From positions 33,180-97,179 of the forward strand of contig JAEUKK010000190.1 in NCBI GenBank assembly GCA_016792625.1: a stretch of 64,000 nt of DNA. Direction: 5' to 3'. The notes below the pieces were generated by a model that was given only the letters and a program-made list of their open reading frames with translations, searched no databases and was not told the origin of the DNA. Below, piece by piece: positions 33,887 through 42,609 of the stretch. Both the position numbers and the translations under genes were made by a program. Origin of the DNA: Deltaproteobacteria bacterium. GTDB lineage: Bacteria > Myxococcota_A > UBA796 > UBA2385. How positions within the stretch are numbered: the first letter of the stretch is position 1; every line of letters starts with the position of its first letter.

Positions 33887-36385
33887 ATGCTCCCGACCGC
33901 CCTGCTGTTCGCCCTCGCCACCCTCTCCCCCGCACACGCCACCAGCACCGGCCGCACCGGTGTGACCACCACCGGCTGCAGCTGCCACGGCACCGCGAGC
34001 AGCGCGACCACCGTGACCATCACCCCGAGCGCCACCACCGTGACCCCCGGCGGCGCGATCACGGTCAGCGTCACGGTCAGCAACAGCACCAAAACCGGCG
34101 CCGGCTTCAACGCGGGGGTCGTCGACGCCGGGGGCAGCAACGCGGGCACGCTGGCCGCGGGCACCGGCTCGAAGGTGGCCAGCAGCGAGGTCACCCACAC
34201 CGCCCGCCAGACGATGACCAGCGGGTCCTACACCTTCACCTTCGGCTGGACGGCGCCCAGCACGCCCGGCACCTACCGCATCCGCGCCGCGGGAAACGCG
34301 GTGAACAGCAACGGTGCGAGCTCGGGCGACGCCTGGGCGCTCGCGACCACGACCGAGATCACCGTCTGCGCGGCCGACGGCGACGGCGACGGCGTGACGG
34401 TCTGCGGCGGCGACTGCAACGACAGCAACGGCGCCATCTTCCCCGGGGCGACCGAGCTGCCCGGGGACCTCGTCGACCAGAACTGTGACAGCGCCGAGCT
34501 CTGCTACGTCGACGCTGACAATGACGGCTACCGGCTCACATCGACCATCGCGAGCGCCGACGCAGACTGCGCCGACAGCGGCGAGGGCGTCGCCACCGAG
34601 CCCACCGGCGACTGCAACGACAGCAGCAGCGCCATCAACCCCGCGGCCACCGAGCTGCCCGGTGACCTCGTCGACCAGAACTGCGACGGCGCCGAGCTCT
34701 GCTACGTCGACGCCGACAACGACGGCTACCGGCTCACCTCGACCGTGGCCAGCGTCGACGCCGACTGCGCCGACAGCGGCGAGGGCGTCGCGTCTGAGCC
34801 GACCGGCGACTGCAACGACGCCAGCTCGGCCATCCGCCCCGGCGCCACCGAGCTGCCCGGTGACCTCGTCGACCAGAACTGCGACGGCGCCGAGCTCTGC
34901 TACGTCGACGCCGACAATGACGGCTACCGGCTCACCTCGACCATCAGCAGCACCGACGCCGACTGCAGCGACAGTGGCGAGGGCATCGCCAGCGAGCCCA
35001 CCGGCGACTGCAACGACAGCAGCGGCGCGATCAACCCCGGGGCCACCGAGCTGCCCGGTGACCTCGTCGATCAGAACTGCGACGGCGCCGAGCTCTGCTA
35101 CGTCGACGCCGACAACGACGGCTACCGGCTGAGCACCACCCTCGCCAGCGCCGACGCCGACTGCGCCGACCCCGGCGAGGGCATCGCCACCGAGCCCACC
35201 GGCGACTGCAACGACGCCAACGCGCTGATCCGCCCCGGGGCCACCGAGACCTGCGACGGCGTCGACCAAGACTGCGACGGGCTCATCGACGATGGCGCGC
35301 CGGGCGGCTCGTTCTACTACCTCGACGTCGACGGCGACGGCTACGGCGATCCCGCGACCCAGGTCACGAGCTGCACCACGCTCAGCGGCTACATCCTCGC
35401 CGGCGGTGACTGCGACGACACCCGCATCGGGGTCAACCCGGCCGCCTCTGAGGTCTGCGACGCGGCCGACCTCGACGAAGACTGCGACGGCCTCGCTGAA
35501 GACGACGACCCCAGCGCCAGCGGCAAGCTGCCCTGGTTCGTCGACGCCGACGGCGACACCTACGGCGACGCCCTCGCGGGCAGCTTCTGCGACGCGCCGA
35601 TCGGCGCGGTGCGCAGCGACACCGACTGTGATGACAGCGACAGCGCGAGCTACCCTTCGGCCCCCGAGAGCTGCTCCGACGCGGTCGACTACAACTGCGA
35701 CGGGGTGGTCAGCCGGGTCGACCTCGACGGTGATGGCTGGGCCGCTTGTGAAGAGTGCGACGACCTGAACATCAACGTCAACCCCACCGCGGTCGAGGTC
35801 TGCAACACGATCGACGACGACTGCAATGGCGTGGTCGACGGCTCCGAGGCCGAGGACGCCTTCACCTTCTACGTCGACGCCGACAGCGACGGCTATGGCG
35901 ACCCGACCCGACCCGTCTTCGACTGCGCCGCCCCCGAGGGCACCTCGGCCAGCGACGCCGACTGCGACGACGACAACCCGCTGGCCAACCCCGAGGGCAC
36001 CGAGGTCTGGTACGACGGCGTCGACCAGGACTGCGACGAGAACGACGACGACCAGGATGGAGACGGCGCCGCCGCAGCCGACGACTGCGATGACACCAAC
36101 CCCGAGCTCATCGAGGACTGCGGAGAGGACACCGGCACCGACGATGGCAGCGCCGACGGCGCTGACGGCGCCGATGGTGGGACGGCTGATGGCGCCGATG
36201 GCGCCGATGGCGCCGATGGCGACGACGGCACCGACGGCACCACCGACGACCAGAGCGACGACGGCGGCGGTGAAGACCCGCCGAAGGGCTCGACCGGCTG
36301 CGCCTCGAGCCCCGCGCCGGCCGCGGGCCTCGGCCTCTTTGGCGCGCTGGGCGCGCTGCTGTTCGGCCTGCGTCGCCGCCGCTGA
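33887..36385 (+). CDS. MopE-type Cys/Asp repeat surface protein with choice-of-anchor V domain and sorting tail
   Basis: The 832-residue protein has a signal peptide (LPTALLFALATLSPAHA), then an N-terminal domain opening GRTGVTTTGCSCHGTASS, like the anchor V/reelin-like domain of myxobacterial secreted proteins. A long tract of MopE-like putative metal-binding motifs follows (GDCNDSSSAINPAATELPGD, DVDGDGYGDP and similar; C-D-x-D spacing). Residues near 176-440 contain four near-identical 66-residue units. A Asp/Gly/Ala linker (DGADGADG) precedes the C-terminus TGCASSPAPAAGLGLFG, hydrophobic helix and RRRR, a MYXO-CTERM-like sorting signal with Cys. MopE repeats are implicated in copper binding and surface display. 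The start ATG 33887 is preceded by GAGGC. Confidence 0.92.
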   Translation: MLPTALLFALATLSPAHATSTGRTGVTTTGCSCHGTASSATTVTITPSATTVTPGGAITVSVTVSNSTKTGAGFNAGVVDAGGSNAGTLAAGTGSKVASSEVTHTARQTMTSGSYTFTFGWTAPSTPGTYRIRAAGNAVNSNGASSGDAWALATTTEITVCAADGDGDGVTVCGGDCNDSNGAIFPGATELPGDLVDQNCDSAELCYVDADNDGYRLTSTIASADADCADSGEGVATEPTGDCNDSSSAINPAATELPGDLVDQNCDGAELCYVDADNDGYRLTSTVASVDADCADSGEGVASEPTGDCNDASSAIRPGATELPGDLVDQNCDGAELCYVDADNDGYRLTSTISSTDADCSDSGEGIASEPTGDCNDSSGAINPGATELPGDLVDQNCDGAELCYVDADNDGYRLSTTLASADADCADPGEGIATEPTGDCNDANALIRPGATETCDGVDQDCDGLIDDGAPGGSFYYLDVDGDGYGDPATQVTSCTTLSGYILAGGDCDDTRIGVNPAASEVCDAADLDEDCDGLAEDDDPSASGKLPWFVDADGDTYGDALAGSFCDAPIGAVRSDTDCDDSDSASYPSAPESCSDAVDYNCDGVVSRVDLDGDGWAACEECDDLNINVNPTAVEVCNTIDDDCNGVVDGSEAEDAFTFYVDADSDGYGDPTRPVFDCAAPEGTSASDADCDDDNPLANPEGTEVWYDGVDQDCDENDDDQDGDGAAAADDCDDTNPELIEDCGEDTGTDDGSADGADGADGGTADGADGADGADGDDGTDGTTDDQSDDGGGEDPPKGSTGCASSPAPAAGLGLFGALGALLFGLRRRR
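34412..35203 (+). repeat. Four tandem 198-bp coding repeats
   Basis: Within the MopE-like gene, the boundary codon GAC of the motif GDCND recurs at 34412, 34610, 34808, 35006 and 35204, an exact 198-bp (66-codon) period. The four units are near-identical, including the block DQNCDGAELCYVDADNDGY (first copy CDS). The low divergence suggests recent expansion or ongoing homogenisation by recombination, and the copy number may vary between strains. Confidence 0.95.
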
Positions 36386-36399
36386 GCCCCGACCGGCAG

Positions 36400-36422
36400 G
36401 GGGCGGGGCCCGCGCCCGCCCC
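36400..36422. terminator. Hairpin in convergent gap
   Basis: GGGGCGGG (36400-36407) and CCCGCCCC (36415-36422) form an 8-bp perfect stem with a 7-nt loop, followed by TTCTC on the plus strand. It sits between the stops of the MopE-like gene and the NsrR-like gene and may serve both. Confidence 0.55.
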
Positions 36423-36442
36423 TTCTCGGCCGGCGCGCGCCG

Positions 36443-36889
36443 CTAGAGGGCCGCCGGGGGCCCGAGCAAGCGCAGGAGGGCCGGGGAGCGCGCGCTGTCG
36501 GCCACGCTGGCCAAGGTGTGGCTGTCGAGCACGGCGAAGAAGGCGCTCCGGGCCTCGCAGATCGCGGCCTGCAGCCCGCAGCCCCAGGCGAGCGGGCAGC
36601 GGCCCTCGTCGCTCAAGCAGGCCACCAGCGCGAAGTCGGGCTCGATGCTGCGGACCACCGCCCCGATGCGGATCTCCGACGGCGACAGGGCGAGGCGCAC
36701 CCCGCCGCCCCGGCCCCGCGCCGAGCTGATCCAGCCCGTGTGACCGAGGTGCTGCACGACCTTTTGCAGGTGGGTCATCGACACGTCGAAGCGCTCGGCG
36801 AGTACCGCGACCGGCACAAAACGGTCGGTCGTCGTGCTCAGGGCCATGAGCACGCGCAGGGCGTAGTCGGTGTGGCTGGTGAGTCTCAT
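36443..36889 (-). CDS. Rrf2-family regulator, NsrR-like
   Basis: The 148-residue winged-helix regulator begins MRLTSHTDYALRVLMALS, with a recognition region VSMTHLQKVVQHLGHTGWIS and a wing GRGGGVRLA. The Fe-S ligand segment ACLSDEGRCPLAWGCGLQAA carries Cys91, Cys98 and Cys104, with a further Cys111, closely matching the NsrR spacing for a nitric-oxide-sensing cluster. ATG 36889 is the family-typical start; a TTG extension at 36907 is unlikely. An AT-rich patch (TTGTTTTATGCT on the minus strand, just upstream of the gene) could be its promoter -10. Targets are not visible; the nearby DUF2237 gene is a possible but unproven one. Confidence 0.85.
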   Translation of the reverse strand: MRLTSHTDYALRVLMALSTTTDRFVPVAVLAERFDVSMTHLQKVVQHLGHTGWISSARGRGGGVRLALSPSEIRIGAVVRSIEPDFALVACLSDEGRCPLAWGCGLQAAICEARSAFFAVLDSHTLASVADSARSPALLRLLGPPAAL

Positions 36890-37068
36890 GCCCCGAGCAT
36901 AAAACAAGGCTCAGGCGGAGTCTGTCCGGTGAATTGCGGGGCTGCCCGGGGGCGGCCATGCTCCCAGGGGCGCGGGCTCGCCGAGACCAGCCTCACGCAG
37001 CCCCATCCGGCGGCGGCAGCCGCGCGATCGGCGCCGCGCCCTCCGGGAAGTCCCGGGGGTAGGCACCC

Positions 37069-37458
37069 TCAGGCCTCGGCGGTGCCCTGCGCGGCGTGGA
37101 TCAGCAGGTGCTCGAGCGCGGTGACCCGCAGCGCGCCTGCGTGGGTGGACTCGAGGTCGACCGGCGGGGCCACGCCGGCGCGACGCGCGTCCTCCCACCG
37201 GCTGGCGCAGAGGCACCAGCGATCCCCTGGCTTCAACCCCGGGAAGCCGAAGGCCGGCGCGGGCGAGATGAGGTCATTGCCCTGCGCGCGCGAGTAGGCC
37301 AAGAAGTCGGCGGTCATCACCGCGCAAATGACGTGCATGCCGCGATCTTCAGGGCCCGTGTGGCAGCAGCCGTCACGCAGCCAGCCGGTGCGCGGCGCGG
37401 CCGAGCAGAGCTTGAGGGGGCCGCCGAGCACATTGGCGGCCGGGGGAGCGTCAGACAT
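37069..37458 (-). CDS. DUF2237 family protein
   Basis: The 129-residue protein matches DUF2237 from end to end: NVLGGPLKLCSAAPRTGWLR, DGCCHTGPEDRGMHVICAVM, AYSRAQGNDLISP, FPGLKPGDRWCLCASRW and APPVDLESTHAGAL. Several Cys residues are conserved in the family and may bind metal or be redox-active; the biochemical role is not established. ATG 37458 is preceded by CGAGGTC. It is divergent from the lycopene cyclase. Confidence 0.88.
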   Translation of the reverse strand: MSDAPPAANVLGGPLKLCSAAPRTGWLRDGCCHTGPEDRGMHVICAVMTADFLAYSRAQGNDLISPAPAFGFPGLKPGDRWCLCASRWEDARRAGVAPPVDLESTHAGALRVTALEHLLIHAAQGTAEA

Positions 37459-37536
37459 GCACGACCTCGGGACGGGGGGGAGGGCGCAGGCTAGCCCGCT
37501 CTGGGGCCCGCGCCGCCGCCCCCGCGAGGTCCGCCG

Positions 37537-38814
37537 ATGATGAGCCCGCACGCGCTGTACGCGCCGCACGCGCCCGGGCCCAGCGAGGGCCGCGTCGACG
37601 TCGCGGTGGTCGGCGCCGGGCCCGCCGGCCTCGCCTTGGGCGCCGCGCTCGCCCGCCGCGGCCTGCGGGTGGCCGCCTGCGGCCCGGCCGCGCCCTGGGC
37701 GCCCACCTTCGGCTGCTGGGCCGACGAGCTGCCCGCCGCGTTCGCCGCCGCGCCGGGTGTGGTGCGGGCCCGCTACGCCGACCCGGCCTTCGTGGGCGCC
37801 GACGGCGCGCCACGGGACCTCGGCCGCGCCTATCTGCGCCTCGACACCGACGCGCTGCAGGCCCACCTCGAAGCGCAGGCCCTCGAAGCGGGCTGCGCGC
37901 GCAGGCCGGCGATCGTCGCCCAGGTCGAGGGCGGGCCGGGCGCTTGGACCCTCGCCGGCCCCGGCCTCGGGCTGACCGCCGCCCTGGTCGTCGACGCCAC
38001 CGGCGCCGGCCTGCCCGGCTTGCGGCGCGGCAAGGGCCCGCCCGCCGCGATCCAGGCCGCCTGGGGCGAGGTCTACCGCCTGCCCGCCGGCCACCCCTTC
38101 GGGCGCATGGCCTTGATGGACTGGCGGCCCGCAGCCAAGGCCCCCGACGACGAGATCGGCGACCCAGACGCCGATCCGAGCTTCCTCTACGCCCTGCCCC
38201 TCGACGCGGAGCACGTCTTCTTCGAGGAGACCAGCCTCGCCCGCCGCCCCGCCCTGCCGCTGCCAGCGCTCGAGGCCCGCCTCCAGCGCCGGCTCGCCGG
38301 CAGCGGCGCGGTCGCCTGCGGCCACGTCGAGCGCTGCTGGATCCCCATGGGCGGGCCGCGGCCAGCGCTGAACCAGCCCCTGCTCGCCTTTGGCGCCGCC
38401 GCCGGACTCGTGCACCCGGCCACCGGCTACCAGCTCAGCCGCAGCCTCGGCCTCGCCGACCCGCTGGCCGCGGCCCTCAGCGCGGCCCTCGCCCGCGATC
38501 CGGCCGCCGCCCCTGCCGCGGGCTGGGGCCTGCTCTGGCCCCGGGGCCGCCAGCGGGCCTGGGCCCTCTTCGACTATGGCCTCGAGGTGCTGCTCGGCCT
38601 CGACCGGGCGGGCCTCGACCAGTTCTTCTCGTTGTTCTTCGCGCTGCCCGAGGCCGAGTGGCGCAGCTTCCTCGCCGGTGACCCAGAGCCTGAGGCCCTG
38701 CGGGTGGCCATGCTGCGCATCTTCGCCCGTGCCGATGGGCCGACCCGCCTCGCCCTGCTCGGCCGGGGCAACGGCGCCCGCTGGGGCCCGATGCTGCGGG
38801 CGGCGCTGGGCTGA
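37537..38814 (+). CDS. Lycopene cyclase-family flavoprotein (CrtL/CrtY-like)
   Basis: The 425-residue flavin-dependent, non-redox cyclase of lycopene has dinucleotide motif VDVAVVGAGPAGLALGAAL (GxGPAG 26-31), a substrate-side TFGCWADELPAAF, FLYALPLDAEHVFFEETSLA (family-specific L-x-E-E-T-S block), ERCWIPMGGPRP and FGAAAGLVHPATGYQLSRSL. It converts linear lycopene ends to beta- or epsilon-ionone rings in the membrane. The start has tandem ATGs (37537 and 37540) after GAGG. The C-terminal 110 residues are an added helical domain typical of the plant/cyanobacterial-like class. No crtB or crtI genes are in the window; the carotenoid oxygenase at 1.2-2.6 kb may use its products. Confidence 0.9.
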   Translation: MMSPHALYAPHAPGPSEGRVDVAVVGAGPAGLALGAALARRGLRVAACGPAAPWAPTFGCWADELPAAFAAAPGVVRARYADPAFVGADGAPRDLGRAYLRLDTDALQAHLEAQALEAGCARRPAIVAQVEGGPGAWTLAGPGLGLTAALVVDATGAGLPGLRRGKGPPAAIQAAWGEVYRLPAGHPFGRMALMDWRPAAKAPDDEIGDPDADPSFLYALPLDAEHVFFEETSLARRPALPLPALEARLQRRLAGSGAVACGHVERCWIPMGGPRPALNQPLLAFGAAAGLVHPATGYQLSRSLGLADPLAAALSAALARDPAAAPAAGWGLLWPRGRQRAWALFDYGLEVLLGLDRAGLDQFFSLFFALPEAEWRSFLAGDPEPEALRVAMLRIFARADGPTRLALLGRGNGARWGPMLRAALG

Positions 38815-38825
38815 GCGCGGGGCCC

Positions 38826-38867
38826 GATGCCCCGAAGATATCGACCTGCGGGTCATCTTCGGGCATC
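38826..38867. terminator. Strong hairpin between convergent genes
   Basis: GATGCCCCGAAGAT (38826-38839) pairs with ATCTTCGGGCATC (38855-38867) with one bulged C; the interior adds GACC/GGTC around a TGCG loop. It lacks a T-tract and lies 11 nt after the lycopene cyclase stop. It is likely a terminator or transcript-end stabiliser. The rest of the gap to 38981 is GC-rich with further short inverted repeats and no gene. Confidence 0.55.
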
Positions 38868-38981
38868 GCCTCGCGGCGGCAGGGGGCGGAGCGGCCCGCG
38901 CAGCGGGGTCGGGCGCGCCCGCGCCCGACGGAGCGCAGCGACCCCGCGCAGCACCCGGCCCGGCGCCCGCGCCGGGGCCGC

Positions 38982-40202
38982 CTAGCCCTCGCCGCCCTCG
39001 TCGGGCCGCCAGTCGCGGGGGTGCCAGCGCTCGGGCGCCGCACGGCGGGGGTCACGGCGGCGCTTGGCCGCCTCTTCTTTGGCGCGCACCTCGGCCATCA
39101 GCTTGCGGTAGCTCGCGAGGCGACCCATCTCAAGCTCCCCCTCGGTGATCGCCGCCAGCAGCGCGCAGCCGGCCTCGCGGGTGTGGGTGCAGCCCCGAAA
39201 CTTGCAGCCCTCGGCGCGGGCGTGCAGGTCCTCAAAGCTGCGGTCGACGCCCGAGCCGTCCCACAGCTGCAGCTCGCGCATGCCCGGCGTGTCGATGAGC
39301 ACGCCGCCGCTCTCGCCGGCGGCCCCGCGCGCGGGCAGCACCACCAGCTCGCGGTGGGTGGTGGTGTGGCGGCCCTTCTCGTCGTCGGCCCGCACCGCGC
39401 CCACCGCCAGCTCAGGCCGGCCCAACAGCGCGTTGGCGATGCTGCTCTTGCCCACGCCCGAGCTGCCCACGAGGCCCAAGGTGCGCCCCGGGCCGAGGCG
39501 CGTGAGCAGGGCCTCGACCCCGTCGCCGGCCCGGGCTGAGAGGCCGAGCACGGGCACCGCGCCGAGGGCAGCCTGGACCTCAGCCACCGGATCGACGTCA
39601 GGCGGGGCCAAGTCGAGCTTGTTGACCACGACGAGCACCGCCGCGCCGCTGGCCTCGGCCGCGGCGAGGTACCGCTCGATGCGCCGCAGGTTCAGCTCTT
39701 GGCCCCAAGCGGCGACAACGACGAGCAAGTCGAGGTTCGCCGCGACCACCTGCACCGCTACCCGCCGGCGGGGGATCTGGCGCAGCAGGGCCGTGCGCCG
39801 CGGGAGCAGCGCGGCCACCCGGGGGGTCTCGCCCTCTGGCACGAGCACCCAGTCGCCGACCCGGGGCCTCAGCAGGGCGGCCGCGGGGTCGGCGCTGTCG
39901 TATTGGGCGCCCTGGGGCGCAAAGGCCAGCCGGCTGCCCCCCGCGTCGAGCAGGACGAGGCGCCCGCGGTGCTCGACCGCCACCCGGGCCGGCGCGCAGC
40001 CCGGCAGGTCGAGCGCGGCAGCGGCCTGGGCCCAGCCCAGGTCCCAGCCCAGGGCGGCCAGCGAGGGGCCGGCTGCGCCCCGATCCAGCGCCCGGCTCAG
40101 CGCGGCTTCGCCCTCGGCTTCGGTGTACTGCTCGTCAATCTCGACGTCGAGCGGAGGGGGCGAGGCCGCGGGCGGGCGCGGCGGAGGGGGTCGACGGGCC
40201 AT
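38982..40202 (-). CDS. rsgA: Ribosome biogenesis GTPase RsgA
   Basis: Circularly permuted GTPase that tests the 30S decoding centre late in assembly. G4 reads VVVNKLDLAP, G5 SARAGDGV, G1 GLVGSSGVGKSSIANALLG and G3 VLIDTPGMREL, in that permuted order. The C-terminal zinc knuckle is CKFRGCTHTREAGCAL. An OB-like N-terminal domain (RPRVGDWVLVPEG) precedes it. ATG 40202 has an AGGAG ribosome site. The Pro-rich first 17 residues and the length (406 versus about 300-350) indicate extra termini. Confidence 0.95.
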   Translation of the reverse strand: MARRPPPPRPPAASPPPLDVEIDEQYTEAEGEAALSRALDRGAAGPSLAALGWDLGWAQAAAALDLPGCAPARVAVEHRGRLVLLDAGGSRLAFAPQGAQYDSADPAAALLRPRVGDWVLVPEGETPRVAALLPRRTALLRQIPRRRVAVQVVAANLDLLVVVAAWGQELNLRRIERYLAAAEASGAAVLVVVNKLDLAPPDVDPVAEVQAALGAVPVLGLSARAGDGVEALLTRLGPGRTLGLVGSSGVGKSSIANALLGRPELAVGAVRADDEKGRHTTTHRELVVLPARGAAGESGGVLIDTPGMRELQLWDGSGVDRSFEDLHARAEGCKFRGCTHTREAGCALLAAITEGELEMGRLASYRKLMAEVRAKEEAAKRRRDPRRAAPERWHPRDWRPDEGGEG

Positions 40203-40342
40203 GCGGCTCCTGCGCAGAGAAGCGCCCCGCGGGGCCAGCGCCCGGGGGCTCCGGCCAGCTATTGCGGCGCGCAGGCCGCTCCACCCGAGGCCGCCGCGGG
40301 GCCGCGCGCCCGTGGTAGCCTCGGAGCCGCCCCGAGGTGCCC

Positions 40343-41149
40343 ATGTGGAAGCCCCCCCGCCGTCTCGCCCTGCCCCTGCTCGCCCCGCTCGCGCTGCTGA
40401 GCGCCTGCCGTCCGCCGCCCGACGCGCCCGAGAAGCTCGAAGACCTCTGCGGCTACCTCTATGACCACGTGGGCGACGAAGACGACGAGGCGCTCGCGGT
40501 CGGCCTGAACAACCTGCGGGCCTGGCTCAATAAAGGCGACAACTTCGAGGCCACCGTCGCCGGCTACTCGATCACCCAGCTCGACCAAGACACCGTCGAC
40601 AAGCTCGATGACCGGCCCCGCGACACCTCAGACCTGCTCGGCGCGGCCTCGGTCTACGACCACGGCCACAAGCTGCGCCCGCTCCTCGACGCCATCGTGG
40701 TGAAGAACCAGATGGAGGTCTTCACCGACAACTACCTCGCGTATGAGCGCACCTTCGACCAGCCGCCCAAGTGTTTCCCCGACCGCGACTGCCTCGAGCT
40801 GGCCGGCATGTCGATCACCACGAGCAGCTTCGTGGGCGCCGAGATCGTGACCAAGAACCGCCAGCAGTTCCGGTGGGTCGAGACCGACGACGGCTGGGCC
40901 ATGGTGCGCCGCAACTGGCTGATCACCCCCGCCGAGACCAGCGTTTTTGGCACCGACATCGTGCTCGAGGCGCAGTACTACCTCGGCGTGGCCCTGCCCT
41001 ATGGCGGGCGCACGAGCCACCTCATCGCCACCTGGATGGAGGCCGACTATGGCGCCATCCCCGCCACCGACGACTTCATCAAGAGCCAGATCGTGAAGTC
41101 GATGCAGGAGCAAGGTGAGCAGCTCGAGGCCTACCTCGACGAGAACTAA
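40343..41149 (+). CDS. Lipoprotein of unknown function
   Basis: The 268-residue protein has a lipobox (LALPLLAPLALLSAC). ATG 40343 is preceded by GAGGTGCC, one of the cleanest ribosome sites here; a GTG two codons earlier is part of that site. The mature domain is mixed alpha/beta, acidic early (DHVGDEDDEALAVGLNNL) with a central block (FPDRDCLELAGMSITTSSFV, GWAMVRRNWLITPAE) and an acidic helical end. No known domain was recognised. Divergent from rsgA by 140 nt. Confidence 0.7.
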   Translation: MWKPPRRLALPLLAPLALLSACRPPPDAPEKLEDLCGYLYDHVGDEDDEALAVGLNNLRAWLNKGDNFEATVAGYSITQLDQDTVDKLDDRPRDTSDLLGAASVYDHGHKLRPLLDAIVVKNQMEVFTDNYLAYERTFDQPPKCFPDRDCLELAGMSITTSSFVGAEIVTKNRQQFRWVETDDGWAMVRRNWLITPAETSVFGTDIVLEAQYYLGVALPYGGRTSHLIATWMEADYGAIPATDDFIKSQIVKSMQEQGEQLEAYLDEN

Positions 41150-41232
41150 AGGCAGCGGCGGCGCAGAATGGCGGCGCATGCCCGCCGTCGCCCCCCGCTG
41201 CGGCCACTTTTGGCCGTATGAAAGGGGGTTGT

Positions 41233-42528
41233 ATGCGCAGGATTGACGTACTGCTGGTTGTTTTCGGCGTCACGCTGCTCGCGGGCCCAGGCGCTGCCGG
41301 GGCCTTCTGCGGCACCTATGTGGGCAGCGCGGGCGAGACGCTGACCAACCGGGCCAGCCAAGTGGTGCTGGTGCGCGAGGGCCGCCGCACGACGATCACG
41401 ATGGCCAACGACGTGCTCTCGGCCGGGCCCAGCTTCGCGATGCTCATCCCCGTGCCGGGCGACGTCGACCCCGACGACGTGCGCATCGAGCAGCTCGGCC
41501 CGATGGAGCGGGTCGACAAGTACGCCGCCCCCCGCTTGGTCGAGTACACCTGCGAAGACCTGCACGGCGACAGCGATCTGGCCAGCGCGGGCTGCAGCTG
41601 CGCGGCGGACGCGGCCAAGGGCCTCATCTCTGCCTACGCGATGGAGGCGCTGCCCGGCTTCCTCGAGTCCGCCGGCCTCGCCGACGCTGACCTCGAGGTC
41701 GAGGTGCTCAGCCCCTCGTCGGCGGCCGAGCTGGCCGGGGCCGACGCGCTGGTCGGGCGCAGCCTCTCGGCCGAGGCGAGCGCGCTCATCGACGAGGCCC
41801 TCTCGGCCGGCGCCAGCTTCATCAGCGTGAAGATCGACCTGCGCAACGCGGGCGCCGGCGCGCTCTGGCTGCCGCCGATCCAATTCTCCTACGAGTCCGA
41901 CAGCCTGAGCCTGCCGGTGCGCCTGGGCGCCCTGAACTCGCCCGGCAGCCAAGACATCATCCTGCACGTCATCACCGACGCGTCGCAGGGCCAGGTGGGC
42001 ATCTCGAACCTGCCCGAGGTCCAGGTCGAGGCCGAGTGTATGTGGCGCCGCGACGGCCTCGAGAGTTTCTCGGGCTTCTACGAAGAGCAGGCCAGCGCCG
42101 CCTTTGACAGCGCCGGCGGGGTGGGCGCCTACATCACCGAGTACGTCTGGCAGCCCACCGGCTGCGACCCCTGCAACGCCGTGGGCCCGCTCGACGGCGA
42201 GGTGATGGCCGCGCTGGGCTTCCGCGGTGATCCGGCCCAGGCGGCGCTGACCCGCCTGCACGTGCGCTATGCGCCGGGCGCCGGTGATCTCGCGCTCTAC
42301 CCGAGCAACACCTTCAGCACCCAGCAGCTGCGCTTCGTCCAGCACGACGAGAGCTTGGAGCAGGACTTCCCCGTCTGCGGCGAGGGCTGGGTCGAGGGCG
42401 GCGGCAGCTGCGAAGACAGCCAAGACACCGGCAGCGGCGGGCCTTTCGGCATGCGCCTGCCCGCGGGCTGGCTGCTCGCCCTCGGCGGGCTCGTGGGCAT
42501 CGGCCGGCGGTGGAGGATCGGGCGCTGA
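41233..42528 (+). CDS. DUF2330 family secreted protein
   Basis: The 431-residue protein has a signal peptide ending GAGAAGAFCGTYVG, then the DUF2330 signature (ASQVVLVREGRRTTITMAND, SFAMLIPVPGDVDP, ERVDKYAAPRLVEYTCEDL). A Cys-rich insert, a pass of beta strands and a C-terminal hydrophobic helix with GRRWRIGR follow, the last looking like a membrane stop/sorting tail. ATG 41233 is chosen over ATG 41218 because AAAGGGGGTT precedes it. DUF2330 proteins are common in Myxococcota and sit at the envelope; their function is unknown. Confidence 0.85.
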   Translation: MRRIDVLLVVFGVTLLAGPGAAGAFCGTYVGSAGETLTNRASQVVLVREGRRTTITMANDVLSAGPSFAMLIPVPGDVDPDDVRIEQLGPMERVDKYAAPRLVEYTCEDLHGDSDLASAGCSCAADAAKGLISAYAMEALPGFLESAGLADADLEVEVLSPSSAAELAGADALVGRSLSAEASALIDEALSAGASFISVKIDLRNAGAGALWLPPIQFSYESDSLSLPVRLGALNSPGSQDIILHVITDASQGQVGISNLPEVQVEAECMWRRDGLESFSGFYEEQASAAFDSAGGVGAYITEYVWQPTGCDPCNAVGPLDGEVMAALGFRGDPAQAALTRLHVRYAPGAGDLALYPSNTFSTQQLRFVQHDESLEQDFPVCGEGWVEGGGSCEDSQDTGSGGPFGMRLPAGWLLALGGLVGIGRRWRIGR

Positions 42529-42609
42529 GCAGCTGCGCCCGAGGCGGAGAGGAGGATGAGGGCTCATGCGGAGGGCGACCCGCTCCGACACCGGGGGCGG
42601 AGGATCACC

